In this document: positions 25,941-33,323 of the stretch, one piece after another | How positions within the stretch are numbered: the first letter of the stretch is position 1 | Layout: each line of letters begins with the position of its first letter | Assembly (NCBI RefSeq): GCF_014646675.1 | Contig: NZ_BMNS01000004.1 | Span: 286,094-350,093, forward strand | Length of the DNA stretch: 64,000 nt | DNA from: Lutibacter litoralis | GTDB taxonomy: Bacteria > Bacteroidota > Bacteroidia > Flavobacteriales > Flavobacteriaceae | Direction of reading: 5' to 3' | The notes under the pieces: generated by a model | The model's database searches: none | The model's input: only the letters and a program-made list of their open reading frames with translations | What the model was told of the DNA's origin: nothing | Translations under genes and position numbers: made by a program

Positions 25941-26014
25941 AGTGGTTTTTTTTGATGTTCTTTTGCGAATAAGAGTTTATTTTTAGATTTCTTTGGTGTT
26001 CTTTTCATTTTTGT

Positions 26015-26170
26015 CTTGACACAAAAACGAAACAAAAAAGTCAAGCCTTGGATTTTCGCCGGTCAAATAAGTTTTTGAATCCTAAAAGAAATGAACTCGC
26101 TGCGCTCAAACAGCATTTCTTTTTTCGGATTCTTCAAACATTTGACACTCGTCTTCCAAATCCTATGGCA
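26015..26170. repeat. Palindromic repeat B of the element
   Basis: It is a diverged relative of repeat A. AATCCTAAAAGAAATG and CATTTCTTTTTTCGGATT form an imperfect stem around AACTCGCTGCGCTCAAAC. It lies immediately beyond the 3' end of the winged-helix gene. The 64-codon minus-strand frame across it yields MLFERSEFISF, a repeat-derived peptide rather than a gene. Confidence 0.55.
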
Positions 26171-26177
26171 ACTAATT

Positions 26178-26846
26178 TTACAATGGTTCATCGTAATTTT
26201 TGTTTTGGTTGGTGTGGAGGTTGTCTTGAAAATGGTCAAGTGGTAAATCGTTTTCATTTGTTTTTGATTTTTTTCTTGATTTCACTTTAAATTCTTCAAG
26301 TTTGAGCATCCAACTTTCTGCAGCTGCTTGCCAATTTTCAATTTGATGATTGCTTTTTTTCCAACCAACGGATTCGTAATGATTAAAGAATTTTTCTGCT
26401 TCAGATTTAGGCCAATTCTTTTTTTTGAAAAAATTTAAAATTTCCTTTTTATAGATAGGTTTATTAATGTTTATATTATGTTTATTAATGTTTATATTAG
26501 ATATCAGTGCTTGTTCATTTAATGAATTGTTTAAGTTTATATCTTCGTTATAACTTGATTCAAAATTGAACAGCTTTACTTTACTGCCTTTGAATGGGTT
26601 GTGAGATGGTTTGTAAATGATGTATTTCCAGTGATTTAGCTCTTTAATACACTTGTGATACGTTGCTGTAGATCCAATTTTTGAAAGTTTCATAATTTCC
26701 TCTCTGCTTATATGAAATTCTGCAGGAAATCGATTGTAATTCCATAATTGAAATAAAGCTATGTACAAACTGATATGCGTTGGATTTAAGCGATTGTCTT
26801 TGGAAAATTGAATATAGACTCCGTTGAGGTGTTTGATGTAGTTCAT
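26178..26846 (-). CDS. Winged-helix replication-type protein of the element
   Basis: The 222-residue protein has an N-terminal winged-helix segment (about 1-90, with HISREEIMKLSKIGSTATYH), a low-complexity Asn/Ile/Lys linker with the repeated phrase NININKHN, and a C-terminal region FFNHYESVGWKKSNHQIENW. That C-terminal region resembles the DnaD-like C-domain of phage and element replication initiators. It lies upstream of the DnaC-like gene on the same strand, which supports an initiator plus helicase-loader role. The C-terminus is charged and irregular. Family assignment is by eye. Confidence 0.65.
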   Translation of the reverse strand: MNYIKHLNGVYIQFSKDNRLNPTHISLYIALFQLWNYNRFPAEFHISREEIMKLSKIGSTATYHKCIKELNHWKYIIYKPSHNPFKGSKVKLFNFESSYNEDINLNNSLNEQALISNININKHNININKPIYKKEILNFFKKKNWPKSEAEKFFNHYESVGWKKSNHQIENWQAAAESWMLKLEEFKVKSRKKSKTNENDLPLDHFQDNLHTNQNKNYDEPL

Positions 26847-26973
26847 AGTGCTTAATTAATGGTTGTAGTATTCTGATTGAGTTTTGATTATTAATCAAAA
26901 TCAATAGTATACTTACGTTATATTTAATTGAAATCCCTTGAATTAGAATTAAAGCAAGGGATGTAGGAATAAA

Positions 26974-27252
26974 TTAATTTGAAGTATTCACCATATTTTC
27001 TTCTAACACTTTCATTATTTGTTCATAGTCGTAATAAATTACACCACCAATTTTTGTGTAAGGTAGCGTTCCGTTTATTCTAAGGTTTTGCAAGGTTCCA
27101 GAAGAAAGCCCTAAAAGCTTTTTTACTTCAGGTGATTTTAACCATTTTTTTTCAGGAGCTTTTGATTTTTTACAAATCAATTCTTTAATGTCACTTAACA
27201 AATCGACTTTAAATTCATTTAAGTCTTCTGGTGTAATAATTTTCGATGCCAT
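26974..27252 (-). CDS. Excisionase-like HTH protein
   Basis: The 92-residue protein carries an HTH_17 domain at about residues 40-88: KWLKSPEVKKLLGLSSGTLQ, then NLRINGTLPYTKIGGVIYYD. This type is typical of excisionase or element-encoded regulators in Bacteroidota conjugative transposons. It lies between the RteC homologue and the replication genes, the order in which RteC-type activators control an excision operon in CTnDOT. Direct action on excision is inference. Confidence 0.88.
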   Translation of the reverse strand: MASKIITPEDLNEFKVDLLSDIKELICKKSKAPEKKWLKSPEVKKLLGLSSGTLQNLRINGTLPYTKIGGVIYYDYEQIMKVLEENMVNTSN

Positions 27253-27482
27253 TTTTTAAAATTTTTAAATTATACTTAAAAAAGTAGGTTTTTACTTTTT
27301 TTTGTTAGGCAAATATGAAAAGTATAATTCATTAAAAATCACAAGTTGTTATTGATTTTTTAAACATTTTAGATACTACAATTTATTATAGTTTAATAAA
27401 TGTGTTAAAAAATTACATTTAATTAAACAACAAATAATATCAAATAATATTTTTTTTAACTTTTTTTACCCAACTTGGGTGT

Positions 27483-28316
27483 TTATTTGTCAGATTTTTC
27501 TATGCGATGCAATAAGTTACTTTTTAGGGTATCGATAAACTTAGTATTGTTTAATTTTCTTGCTTTAATTTCCAAAAATGCTCTGTAATAATCGCCCAGA
27601 TCAATATTAAAAAGTAGCTCCATACCTTTGGCAATTTCTTTAATATCTACATTTCCATTATTAATTACCCCTAAACCATCAAGCGCATACGTTAATTCTA
27701 TCAAGCTAATTTTTCGCCCTGTCCAGGATAAACCTGAATTTAAGCTTAATGAAATCCCATTATTTGATGAAAGTTTATCAATTTCAAAATGGAAATATTG
27801 AATTAACATTTCATAAGCTATAAATTTTGAATAGGTAGAATCTAGACTTGTTGAAAAAAATTCATCGATAAAAGAACCTGAGCAGTCGAATTGAGTCCGA
27901 ATATTTTTATTATTTCTTAAAAAATACTGTTCATCAGAGTAGGTTTCTCCTCCTTTAAAGTATAAATAGAACAAATGATTCTCATTAAAGTATTCTTGGC
28001 ATTTTGAAATTTGATTTTCAAAATATTTCTTTTGTGTTTTTGCACTTCCCTTTGGACGCTTACTTTCAATTTGAAATAGTTTACCGTAGTAAATTAATTT
28101 TGAAACTACTTTTGGTTTGATGTTTTTAAAAAAATCAATTTCATCTTCCTCCGAATTGAATCCATTTGAAATAATAAGGTTTCTAAATTCGCTTAAACTA
28201 TTACGAATTAAATGAACGCATTCTTCTGATGTAGTAACAATTTCATAGTTTTTGGATTGAATATTTTTTAAATCTTTTTCTAAAGTAGCTATAACAATAG
28301 CATATTTTTTCTTCAC
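27483..28316 (-). CDS. RteC-domain protein
   Basis: The 277-residue protein matches RteC. Characteristic parts are FFKNIKPKVVSKLIYYGKLF, YLYFKGGETYSDEQYFLRN, FFSTSLDSTYSKFIAYEMLI, LSWTGRKISLIELTYALDGL and FNIDLGDYYRAFLEIKARK. RteC of the tetracycline element CTnDOT activates transcription of the excision operon. Here no rteA/rteB two-component genes or tetQ are seen. The start is GTG at 28316; no ATG is available in frame nearby. It is divergent from nothing and lies between the integrase and the HTH gene on the same strand. Confidence 0.9.
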   Translation of the reverse strand: MKKKYAIVIATLEKDLKNIQSKNYEIVTTSEECVHLIRNSLSEFRNLIISNGFNSEEDEIDFFKNIKPKVVSKLIYYGKLFQIESKRPKGSAKTQKKYFENQISKCQEYFNENHLFYLYFKGGETYSDEQYFLRNNKNIRTQFDCSGSFIDEFFSTSLDSTYSKFIAYEMLIQYFHFEIDKLSSNNGISLSLNSGLSWTGRKISLIELTYALDGLGVINNGNVDIKEIAKGMELLFNIDLGDYYRAFLEIKARKLNNTKFIDTLKSNLLHRIEKSDK

Positions 28317-28432
28317 AATTATTGCAATTAATTAAGTTTTTAAAATCCTTTTTTTTAATAAAAAGCCTTAAAGTTAACTAAAAACTTAATTATTCAACCA
28401 AATTATATTGTTTTAACCACTCTTTTTGTTAA

Positions 28433-29695
28433 TTAAATTGATTTTTTTCTTTTTTCTGAAGAATCTAATTTGTTCTTTTTACCAATATTGAGTTTTTCTT
28501 TTAAAACATTCATATCATCACTTACTTTTCTGTCAATTATTTTAGCGTAATGCTGCGTTGTTTTTAAGGATTTATGCCCTAACATTTTACTAACAGATTC
28601 AATAGGCACACCATTTGTTAAAGTAATTGTAGTCGCAAACGTATGACGCGCTAAATGGAAGGTTAAGTTTTTTGTGATTCCACATAAATCTGCAATTTCT
28701 TTTAGGTAAGCATTCATTTTTTGATTGCTTAATACCGGAAGAAGTTTATCACTATTAACTATATTTTTATGAGTTTGATATTTCTCAATAATGGTTAATG
28801 ATGTAGGTAGCAATGGTATATTACTTATGGTATCTGTTTTTTTCCTTTTTGTATTAATCCATTTATTGCCATCAATACCAATTACAATATTTTCCTTTTT
28901 CAATTTCTGAACATCAGCATAAGCTAATCCAGTAAAACAACTAAATATAAATAAATCGCGCACTTGTTCTAATCTAGGAATATCAAATTGCTTATTTATC
29001 AAGTCTTCAATTTCCAACTCTGATAAAAACTGTCTGTCAACTGTTTTTAAACGTGCTTTCCAATTGAAAAATGGATCCTTTGTTATCCAACCATTAGCAT
29101 AGGCAATTCTTATAACTTTTTTAAAATTAGTGATGTATTTTATAGCTGTATTATGTGCACAATTTCTTTCTGTCTTTAAATAATATTCAAAACCTGTAAT
29201 AAATTTATGGTCCACTTCTGTAACCGCAATATCATTTACCTTGTATTCAAATTTGATAAATTCTTCTATATGGCTTTTAGCCGTTCTATATCTTAATGCA
29301 GTTCCTTCAGCAAACTCCTTCCCTACTAATTTTTCAACTTGATTATTATGATCCTGGAATATTGTCAAAAGCATTTTCTCATTCTTATTTTTCCCTAAAA
29401 AAGCATCACGTATTTGAATTGAAGTGAATCGCTTTTCACTTTCAACAAACCGTTGATGAATCTTATTGATTTTATTTATAATTAAATCTATATATTGATT
29501 AATCTCTTGGGCTTCTTTAGAAAAACCACGAACTCTATTTGCGTCTTGATTCCATTTGTCAATAGGAACTTTTCTATCGATACTTAATTCTGAACGTTTA
29601 CCATTAACAGTAATTCTAAGATAAATATTTGCTTTTTGATTTACATCTGCTTTGCTCTTTTTGATGTAAAATAGGTGTGTGAATGAACTTTTCAT
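28433..29695 (-). CDS. Tyrosine recombinase/integrase of a Bacteroidota integrative element
   Basis: The 420-residue integrase has an N-terminal arm-type domain (SFTHLFYIKKSKADVNQKAN), a SAM-like core-binding domain and a C-terminal catalytic domain. The HxxR pair is at 347/350 (HLARH), the second His at 374 (LGHKS) and the nucleophile Tyr at 383 (QHYAKI). The first Arg of the classical set is replaced (FTGLAYADVQKL), as in IntDOT-type enzymes. A Lys is present in the beta-hairpin (TKRKKTD). It lies 240 bp from tRNA-Ser, the usual target type. Confidence 0.95.
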   Translation of the reverse strand: MKSSFTHLFYIKKSKADVNQKANIYLRITVNGKRSELSIDRKVPIDKWNQDANRVRGFSKEAQEINQYIDLIINKINKIHQRFVESEKRFTSIQIRDAFLGKNKNEKMLLTIFQDHNNQVEKLVGKEFAEGTALRYRTAKSHIEEFIKFEYKVNDIAVTEVDHKFITGFEYYLKTERNCAHNTAIKYITNFKKVIRIAYANGWITKDPFFNWKARLKTVDRQFLSELEIEDLINKQFDIPRLEQVRDLFIFSCFTGLAYADVQKLKKENIVIGIDGNKWINTKRKKTDTISNIPLLPTSLTIIEKYQTHKNIVNSDKLLPVLSNQKMNAYLKEIADLCGITKNLTFHLARHTFATTITLTNGVPIESVSKMLGHKSLKTTQHYAKIIDRKVSDDMNVLKEKLNIGKKNKLDSSEKRKKSI

Positions 29696-29784
29696 AGCTT
29701 TTTTTCATTTTTTACAGTATAAATATACAAAAAATAAATCAAAAAATATTTTGAACCACCTGTTTTTTCAATGGCTACAGCGTT

Positions 29785-29825
29785 ATTCGGTGTCAGTTGT
29801 ATAATTAATTTTACTGACACCGAAT
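29785..29825. other. Perfect 13-bp inverted repeat between integrase and tRNA
   Basis: Arms ATTCGGTGTCAGT (29785-29797) and ACTGACACCGAAT (29813-29825) pair perfectly across a 15-base AT-rich loop. The site lies 90 bp upstream of the integrase start and is not followed by a T-run, so it is not a simple terminator. It may be an integrase or regulator binding site or part of the attachment region. No second copy was seen elsewhere in the window. Confidence 0.55.
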
Positions 29826-29878
29826 TTGCCCCTTTTTATTTGCTTTAAATTGGTTTTAAATGAATTTTAGACAAAATA

Positions 29879-29911
29879 AAAACCCCATAAACATAGAGTT
29901 TATGGGGTTTT
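29879..29911 (-). terminator. Terminator downstream of tRNA-Ser
   Basis: A hairpin with arms AACCCCATAAAC and GTTTATGGGGTT flanks a short loop and ends in T-rich sequence on both sides. It lies just beyond the 3' end of tRNA-Ser, in the direction of the rpsP-rimM-tRNA transcript. Confidence 0.8.
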
Positions 29912-29934
29912 GTCACTTTTTGATTGATTTCTCG

Positions 29935-30019
29935 CAGAGAGGAAGGGATTCGAACCCTCGATACGTTGCCGTATACACACTTTCCAGGCGTGCGCCTTCG
30001 ACCACTCGGCCACCTCTCT
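29935..30019 (-). tRNA. tRNA-Ser (anticodon GGA)
   Basis: The 85-nt gene folds as a class II tRNA. The acceptor AGAGAGG pairs with CCTCTCT, the anticodon loop reads CTGGAAA with GGA, there is a long variable arm, and the T arm carries GGTTCGAAT. CCA is not encoded. The 5' end is only 8 nt after the rimM stop, so it is probably processed from that transcript. The neighbouring integrase suggests that its 3' end was used as an integration target. Confidence 0.95.
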
Positions 30020-30027
30020 AATTTGTT

Positions 30028-30558
30028 TTATTGATTTAAATATAAATCAATTAATCCTGCTGGAGATTCAACAATAATTTTGTTATTATCTCTATCTACT
30101 TTTTTAATGAAATCATCAATCATAGGAATAAAAACTGCCACCCCATTAGAATCAATTTCAAATAATGGTTGTGCTGAAGAGTCGTTAACTCCTGTAATAA
30201 CACCTACATAGCCGTAATTAACATCTTCAATATCGAAACCTATTATTTCGTGAAAATAAAATTTATTTCCTTTTAATTTTGGAAGAAATTCTAACGGTAA
30301 ATACAACTCAGCCCCCAATATGGCATCAGCATCCTCTTCGCTTTCAACATCTTCAAATTGTATTCTTAGCTGATTTCCTTTTTGAAGTAAACTTTCTTCA
30401 AAAAAAAATGGAACCAGATCATTGCTTAAAGCAACAAATACTGATTCCAAATTTTTATAAAGTTCAGGTTCGTCTGTATCCAATTTGGCTACAACTTGAC
30501 CTTTAAAGCTGTGTTTTCTAACGATTTTGCCTAAATAAAAACAATCTTCTTTACGCAT
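30028..30558 (-). CDS. rimM: Ribosome maturation factor RimM
   Basis: The 176-residue protein assists maturation of the 30S head domain by binding ribosomal protein S19. The N-terminal barrel begins CFYLGKIVRKHSFKGQVVAK, and the C-terminal PRC-barrel has GFDIEDVNYGYVGVITGV and VFIPMIDDFIKKVD. It follows rpsP by 12 bp on the same strand, the classic rpsP-rimM pair. The length is normal. Confidence 0.95.
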   Translation of the reverse strand: MRKEDCFYLGKIVRKHSFKGQVVAKLDTDEPELYKNLESVFVALSNDLVPFFFEESLLQKGNQLRIQFEDVESEEDADAILGAELYLPLEFLPKLKGNKFYFHEIIGFDIEDVNYGYVGVITGVNDSSAQPLFEIDSNGVAVFIPMIDDFIKKVDRDNNKIIVESPAGLIDLYLNQ

Positions 30559-30570
30559 TATCGAAAAAAA

Positions 30571-31149
30571 TTAAGCTTCTTCGCTTGCAGCGTTTTGAGC
30601 ATCATCAATAGACTCAGCCCCTTTCTCTTCAACTGGTTCTGCATTTGCAGCAGCTTCCGCAGCTTTAGCATCAGCAGCAGCTTTAATTGTAGCTTCTTCT
30701 ACTTCTTTAGCAGCAGCAGCACGTTCTTCGTTTACTTTTACTTCAGCTTCAAAAGCTTTTGCTTTAGCGTCGGCTTCTTCCTTAGATAAGCCTTCTACTT
30801 TCGCATTAATTTTAGCTTCTTTTTCAGCTACCCAAGCTTGGAATTTCTCTTCAGCTTGCTCTTCTGTTAAAGCACCTTTTCTAACACCACCTACTAAATG
30901 ATTTTTTAGCATTGCTCCTTTATAAGATAAGATAGCTTTTGCCGTATCAGTTGGTTGTGCTCCATTTTGCAACCATTTTACGGCTCCATCAACATCTAAA
31001 TCGATAGTTGCAGGATTTGTATTAGGGTTATAAGTCCCAATTTTGTCTAAGTATTTACCATCTCTTTTTGATCTTGCATCAGCTGCAACAATCCAATAAA
31101 ATGGTTTTCCTTTTTTACCGTGTCTTTGTAATCTAATTTTTACTGGCAT
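30571..31149 (-). CDS. rpsP: 30S ribosomal protein S16 with Ala/Glu-rich C-terminal extension
   Basis: The first about 80 residues are the conserved S16 fold: MPVKIRLQRHGKKGKPFYWI, ADARSKRDGKYLDKIGTYNP, and GAQPTDTAKAIL. The remaining about 110 residues form an Ala/Glu/Lys-rich helical tail that is common in S16 of Bacteroidota. The protein is 192 residues long, against about 80 to 90 in many bacteria. A promoter box and a leader hairpin lie directly upstream. Confidence 0.95.
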   Translation of the reverse strand: MPVKIRLQRHGKKGKPFYWIVAADARSKRDGKYLDKIGTYNPNTNPATIDLDVDGAVKWLQNGAQPTDTAKAILSYKGAMLKNHLVGGVRKGALTEEQAEEKFQAWVAEKEAKINAKVEGLSKEEADAKAKAFEAEVKVNEERAAAAKEVEEATIKAAADAKAAEAAANAEPVEEKGAESIDDAQNAASEEA

Positions 31150-31199
31150 TTTGTTTTAATTTTTAAGGTTCTCGACCTTGGTTATAAATTTTAAGTTTG

Positions 31200-31207
31200 C
31201 AAATATA
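31200..31207 (-). promoter_or_regulatory. Candidate -7 promoter box of rpsP-rimM-tRNA-Ser
   Basis: The minus-strand sequence TATATTTG matches the Bacteroidota -7 consensus TAnnTTTG exactly, about 50 bases before the rpsP ATG. The -33 element is not clear. The predicted leader contains the small hairpin at 31165-31179. Confidence 0.45.
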
Positions 31208-31380
31208 CTTAGTTATTTTCAAATTATAGAGTTAAAAGTATAAAAGTTTGAACCTCATAAGTTTTAAGAGTAAAATTCTAAATAATTATTATTAAAACAG
31301 TTAGATTGCCACTTTTTAAAAATGACAACTTCAACACAACTCAATAGTGATAAATACTAAAACTTTTCTCAGAAGAAACA

Positions 31381-31400
31381 GGCTTCGACTCCGCTCAGCC
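31381..31400. repeat. REP-like sequence
   Basis: CTTCGACTCCGCTCAG, related to the insertion at 11525-11548 in repeat copy 2, lies in the gap downstream of rnfA. Confidence 0.45.
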
Positions 31401-31430
31401 GTCTCTTAAACCTTTTCAACTTCATAAAAT

Positions 31431-31470
31431 GAGATTGCCGCGTCGTTTAAAAAAACTCCTCGCAAAGACG
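31431..31470. repeat. REP-like inverted repeat
   Basis: The segment starts GAGATTGCCGCGTCG and ends CTCGCAAAGACG; CGTC and GACG can pair around the A-rich centre. Sequences of this form are dispersed intergenic repeats in many bacterial genomes. It may serve as a terminator region after rnfA. Confidence 0.45.
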
Positions 31471-31535
31471 TTTTTTCATCAGAACTTTCGGATTATTTTT
31501 CACTTCTCACTTTTTGACTTTTGACGTTGCCACTT

Positions 31536-32111
31536 TTATACCAATCCTGTGAATCCTAAAAAAGCTAATGATAACAATCCAGCTACTAATAAGTTAATTG
31601 GGACTCCTTTCATTCCTTTTGGAATATTTGCCAATTCTAAATGCTCTCTAATACTTGCAAAAACAATCAATGCCAACGCAAATCCTATTGAGTTAGAAAC
31701 TGCAAAAAATACTGCTTTCAATAAGCTTCCACCGTCTAATCCTAAAGCTAAAATTGCAACACCTAAAACAGCACAATTTGTCGTAATTAAAGGTAAAAAC
31801 ACCCCTAACGCTTGGTATAACGGCGGACTCACTTTTTTCAAAATAATCTCTACCATTTGCACTAAAGCCGCAATTACTAAAATAAATGTTATGGTTCGTA
31901 AATAATCTAATCCAGCAGGAACTAATATAAATTCGTGTAATAAATAGGTTACCATTGTTGCCAATGTCATTACAAATAAAACCGCTCCAGACATACCAAC
32001 AGAAGTTGAAACTTTACTGGAAACTCCTAAAAACGGACAAATTCCTAAAAATTGTGCAAGCACAATGTTATTAACAAAAACCGCTGCTATAAGTATAATT
32101 ATATAATCCAT
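31536..32111 (-). CDS. rnfA: Rnf electron transport complex subunit A
   Basis: The 191-residue inner-membrane protein has six spans and is homologous to RnfE and NqrE. It opens MDYIIILIAAVFVNNIVLAQ, with FLGICPFLGVS next, which contains the conserved Cys region of this subunit. The complex couples ferredoxin oxidation with NAD+ to sodium or proton export. It is the last gene of the operon, 2 bp after rnfE. The order B-C-D-G-E-A distinguishes it from nqr. Confidence 0.94.
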   Translation of the reverse strand: MDYIIILIAAVFVNNIVLAQFLGICPFLGVSSKVSTSVGMSGAVLFVMTLATMVTYLLHEFILVPAGLDYLRTITFILVIAALVQMVEIILKKVSPPLYQALGVFLPLITTNCAVLGVAILALGLDGGSLLKAVFFAVSNSIGFALALIVFASIREHLELANIPKGMKGVPINLLVAGLLSLAFLGFTGLV

Positions 32112-32113
32112 TT

Positions 32114-32719
32114 TTAAGTTGTTTTAATTGAAATTTTGTTGAACAAAACAGATAAATATGCCAAGGCTATAAATGCGCCTGGAGGTAAAATAAATAAGAT
32201 AAACGTATTAGCATCTTCCGCTACAAATTTAAATTCGAAAATACTACCACTACCTAATATTTCTCTAACTGCACCTAAGGCTGTTAAAGCAATTACAAAG
32301 CCTAACCCCATTCCTAAAGCATCTACGATAGAAGAAAGTATATTGTTTTTTGAAGCAAAAGCTTCGGCTCTTCCTAATATTAGACAGTTTACCACAATTA
32401 AAGGAATAAAAATTCCTAATTGTTCATATAAAAATGGAATAAATGCTTCTAGTACCATTTCTACAATAGTAACAAAGGATGCAATCACAATTATAAATGC
32501 CGGAATACGAACTTTACTCGGAATTTGAGTTTTTACCAATGAAACTACAATATTACTCATTAATAATACAAATAACGTGGCAACTCCCATTCCCAAACCA
32601 TTAAATGCCGATGATGTTACACCCAATGTTGGACACATTCCCAACAACATTACAAATACAGGATTGTCTTTTACAATACCTTTTAAGAAATTTTGGGTTT
32701 GATTTACTTTTTCAGCCAT
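32114..32719 (-). CDS. rnfE: Rnf electron transport complex subunit E
   Basis: The 201-residue six-span membrane subunit is paralogous to RnfA. It begins with a cytoplasmic head, then LKGIVKDNPVFVMLLGMCPT and LGVTSSAFNGLGMG, the equivalent of the conserved Cys helix in RnfA. Together the pair is thought to hold a 2Fe-2S cluster in the membrane. It starts 5 bp after rnfG and ends 2 bp before rnfA. Confidence 0.94.
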   Translation of the reverse strand: MAEKVNQTQNFLKGIVKDNPVFVMLLGMCPTLGVTSSAFNGLGMGVATLFVLLMSNIVVSLVKTQIPSKVRIPAFIIVIASFVTIVEMVLEAFIPFLYEQLGIFIPLIVVNCLILGRAEAFASKNNILSSIVDALGMGLGFVIALTALGAVREILGSGSIFEFKFVAEDANTFILFILPPGAFIALAYLSVLFNKISIKTT

Positions 32720-32724
32720 AATTC

Positions 32725-33321
32725 TTAATTTTTAAGTTCTTTAAGTGCATCATTATTTTTTATAAACTCGTCATAAGCCATTTGAACAGCTTCACCAAAA
32801 GCACGTGATGTAATTGTTGCGCCCGTTAAAGCATCAACTTCTCCGCCGTCTTTTGTTACTTTTAAATTAAATGTTGAAGGATTTTTCTCTCTATACTGCG
32901 CCAAGTATTTTTCATCTTTCATTTTAGTTCCTAAACCAGGAGTTTCTTTTTGCTCTAAAACAGCAATATTTTTTATATTGCCATCTGGAGTAAAACCAAC
33001 CATAATTTTAATCAGTCCGCTAAACCCTTTTTCGGTTGAACCAATTATCGCTGCACCAACAAATTCATTATTTTTAAATGCAGGATAAACCTCTACTGAA
33101 TCTTTAGCAAACTCAGATTTTACTAACTGGATTTCATCAACAGGATTGTTATCGAATTCTGGCAACACTTGTTTTAAAGCATTCACTTTTCGTTCTATTT
33201 TACCTTTTTCAATTGGACCAACAGTAAGTTCATTCACAAATCCCAACGAAAAACCTGCTATTATGGTAATGGCGAATAATGACACTACCATATTTATAAA
33301 TGTATCTTTCTTCTTCTTCAT
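32725..33321 (-). CDS. rnfG: Rnf electron transport complex subunit G
   Basis: The 198-residue protein has one N-terminal span and a periplasmic FMN-binding domain. The flavinylation motif is ALTGATITS, with Thr169 expected to carry FMN through a phosphoester bond. TPGLGTKMKDEKYLAQY is the conserved region before it. The gene lies between rnfD (2 bp away) and rnfE (5 bp away). Attachment of FMN needs the transferase ApbE, which is not in this window. Confidence 0.94.
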   Translation of the reverse strand: MKKKKDTFINMVVSLFAITIIAGFSLGFVNELTVGPIEKGKIERKVNALKQVLPEFDNNPVDEIQLVKSEFAKDSVEVYPAFKNNEFVGAAIIGSTEKGFSGLIKIMVGFTPDGNIKNIAVLEQKETPGLGTKMKDEKYLAQYREKNPSTFNLKVTKDGGEVDALTGATITSRAFGEAVQMAYDEFIKNNDALKELKN

Positions 33322-33323
33322 AA

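Larger units (their letters stand above)
24550..29830. mobile_element. Integrative element module (integration, excision control, replication)
   Basis: On one strand lie a tyrosine integrase, an RteC homologue, two excisionase-like HTH proteins, a winged-helix replication-type protein and a DnaC-like ATPase, ending 240 bp from a tRNA-Ser gene. This set is typical of Bacteroidota integrative elements. No relaxase, coupling protein or conjugation genes are visible, so it would be mobilisable at most, or is degraded. The left boundary is not defined: the adjoining RM cluster and possibly the metal operon may be its cargo. No copy of the tRNA 3' end was found further left in the window. Confidence 0.6.
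31150..31535. other. Intergenic region between rnfA and rpsP
   Basis: The half nearest rpsP holds its promoter box (31200-31207) and a small leader hairpin, AAGGT/ACCTT at 31165-31179. The half nearest rnfA holds two REP-like sequences, at 31381-31400 and 31431-31470. No gene is supported. Confidence 0.6.

Noticed and set aside
26063-26257. 64-codon minus-strand frame giving MLFERSEFISF
   Set aside because: It spans palindromic repeat B and the end of the winged-helix gene; the peptide is typical of translated intergenic repeats.
26644-26904. 86-codon minus-strand frame overlapping the winged-helix gene
   Set aside because: It is in another frame of a better-supported gene and has no recognisable domain.
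1-29000. Direct repeat of the tRNA-Ser 3' end as left attachment site
   Set aside because: I looked for the sequence around GGATTCGAACC and CGCAGAGAGG by eye and found no second copy; the left end may lie outside the window.
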